The notes below the pieces were generated by a model, which saw nothing but the letters and a program-made list of their open reading frames with translations, searched no databases and was not told where the DNA came from. DNA of 13,762 bases. Origin: Nitrospirota bacterium. Lineage in GTDB: Bacteria; Nitrospirota; CAKKRA01; 9FT-COMBO-42-15. Made by a program: the position numbers and the translations under genes. Within the stretch, counting starts at the first letter, position 1; each line of letters begins with the position of its first letter. The DNA is taken from positions 1 through 13,762 of the forward strand of contig JAHFEP010000032.1 of NCBI GenBank assembly GCA_023248415.1, read 5' to 3'. This document shows, one piece after another, positions 12,564 through 13,762 of the stretch.

Positions 12564-13762
12564 TGGAAGGTATTAGAGTTTTAATTGCAGATGATGAAAA
12601 AAATTTTGGAACTGTTTTGAAAACAGAGCTTGAGCGAAAAGGATACAAATCTGAGCTTGTAGAAAACGGTCAGGATGCCTTTAATTCTGTTTCAAAGACA
12701 CAATTTGATGTTGTCATTTTAGACCTGTTGATGCCCCAGATGAACGGCATAGAGGTCTTAAAAAGGATTAAGGAAGAAGGGCTCTCTCCTGAAGTAATTA
12801 TTATGACAGGCCATGCCACAGTTCAGACTGCTATTGAGGCAATGAAATTGTCTGCTTATGATTACATTACCAAACCATTCAAGATTGAAAAGCTTGATAT
12901 CCTGCTCAAGAATGCAGCAGAAAAGAAAAGGCTTGTAACAGAAAATCTATATCTCCGGACAAGGGTTAAAAACACAGACAGGATACCAACGATACTAACA
13001 AAGAATACAAGGATGGAAGAGAACCTCAGGCTTGTATCAAAGATAGCCCCGACAAATTCCCCTGCTATGATTTATGGAGAAAGCGGGACAGGAAAGGAAC
13101 TGTTCGCAAGGGCGATTCATTTTAATTCCAACAGGGCTGACCAGCCCTTTGTGCCAATCAACTGCGCAGCCTTGCAGGAAAATATATTGGAAAACGAACT
13201 CTTCGGCCACGAAAGGGGCGCATTCACAGGCGCAGACAAACAAAAGGCAGGGCTTTTTGAGATTGCAAACAAAGGCACGCTTTTTTTAGATGAAATCGGC
13301 GAGCTTACGCTCCCTATACAGGCAAAACTCCTGCGCGTAATAGAAACAGGCTCTTTTTTCAGGGTTGGCGGGACAAAGGAGGTTAATGTTGATGTAAGGA
13401 TAGTATCTGCCACGAATAAAGACTTGAAAAAAGAGGTGGAAGAAAAAAGATTTAGAAAAGACCTCTTTTACAGGATTAGCATGATGAGTCTGACACTTCC
13501 GCCGCTAAGGGAAAGAAAAGAGGACATACCATTGCTCTCAGAATATTTTATAAAAAATAATAAAACATCGGGCATAAAAGTCCTCTTACCTGAAACGCTT
13601 GAGCTAATAATGGAATACAACTGGCCTGGAAATGTAAGGGAGCTTCTCCATGTAATACACAGGGCAATACTCCTCTCGCCAGGTTCTGTAATTGAGCCGA
13701 CTGACCTGCCCCTTGAGATTCAACAGCTTAAAAAAGATATTAAAGAAGAACAGGCTAATGTA
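12563..13762 (+). CDS. NtrC-type sigma-54-dependent response regulator (3'-truncated by window edge)
   Basis: A transcription activator that, when phosphorylated, uses ATP to open sigma-54 RNA polymerase promoters. The frame starts at GTG 12563, overlapping the previous gene's TAG by one base (TAGTG), and stays open for 400 codons to the window end. The receiver domain (about 1-120) has Asp10/Asp11, phospho-acceptor Asp54 (VILDLLMPQMNG), MTGHA and KPF. The AAA+ domain has Walker A GESGTGKE (172-179), ELFGHERGAFTGA with the sigma-54-contacting GAFTGA at 219-224, Walker B LFLDEIGEL (Asp243-Glu244), the arginine-finger region RFRKDLFYRI and sensor II WPGNVREL. The C-terminal Fis-type DNA-binding helix-turn-helix is expected beyond the edge and not seen. 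The overlap implies translational coupling with the receiver gene, and the histidine kinase upstream is the likely phosphodonor. Confidence 0.95.
   Translation, partial: MEGIRVLIADDEKNFGTVLKTELERKGYKSELVENGQDAFNSVSKTQFDVVILDLLMPQMNGIEVLKRIKEEGLSPEVIIMTGHATVQTAIEAMKLSAYDYITKPFKIEKLDILLKNAAEKKRLVTENLYLRTRVKNTDRIPTILTKNTRMEENLRLVSKIAPTNSPAMIYGESGTGKELFARAIHFNSNRADQPFVPINCAALQENILENELFGHERGAFTGADKQKAGLFEIANKGTLFLDEIGELTLPIQAKLLRVIETGSFFRVGGTKEVNVDVRIVSATNKDLKKEVEEKRFRKDLFYRISMMSLTLPPLRERKEDIPLLSEYFIKNNKTSGIKVLLPETLELIMEYNWPGNVRELLHVIHRAILLSPGSVIEPTDLPLEIQQLKKDIKEEQANV

Overview
The window is a bacterial chromosomal segment of moderate-to-low GC content (roughly 40% by eye). It comes from an organism whose genome is full of short palindromic repeats. 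The gene order pdxJ, acpS, nnr, CBS-pair protein, tsaE is one I recall from Geobacter-type Desulfobacterota/Desulfuromonadota and some Nitrospirota. Together with an NtrC-type sigma-54 activator, this suggests such a lineage, possibly a metagenome-assembled genome. The taxonomy is inference.

Layout, left to right. 2-1042 holds the 3' part of pdxJ and a complete acpS, 3 nt apart. 1062-2600 is the bifunctional NAD(P)H-hydrate repair gene nnr. 2825-3280 encodes a two-CBS protein and 3491-3961 is tsaE. 4088-4834 is a family 4 (Fe-S) uracil-DNA glycosylase. 4922-6826 is a soluble class III nucleotidyl cyclase with a long unrecognised N-terminal region. 6837-9536 is mutS. On the minus strand, 9674-10225 is a Uma2/PD-(D/E)XK family gene with its own promoter. 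10226-10889 is a gene-free region made mostly of nested repeats. 10890-13762 is a signalling cluster: a soluble PAS histidine kinase, a possible 56-codon ORF through a 16-C tract, a receiver-only response regulator, and an NtrC-type activator cut by the right edge.

The genes cover cofactor metabolism (PLP, acyl-carrier activation, NAD(P)HX repair), tRNA t6A synthesis, DNA repair (UDG, MutS) and signalling (cyclase, two-component system). The signalling genes at the right end are translationally adjacent and probably one operon.

The most unusual content is the repeats. At least ten palindromic or tandem families can be seen in 13.8 kb. They sit directly on the 3' ends of genes: three genes take their TAG stop from the same repeat. 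They are inserted in frame inside coding sequence, twice in mutS and once in the UDG. They are also nested in one another, with three levels at 10490-10653. These are the best candidates for something under-described here. No CRISPR array, tRNA, rRNA or transposase gene was seen.
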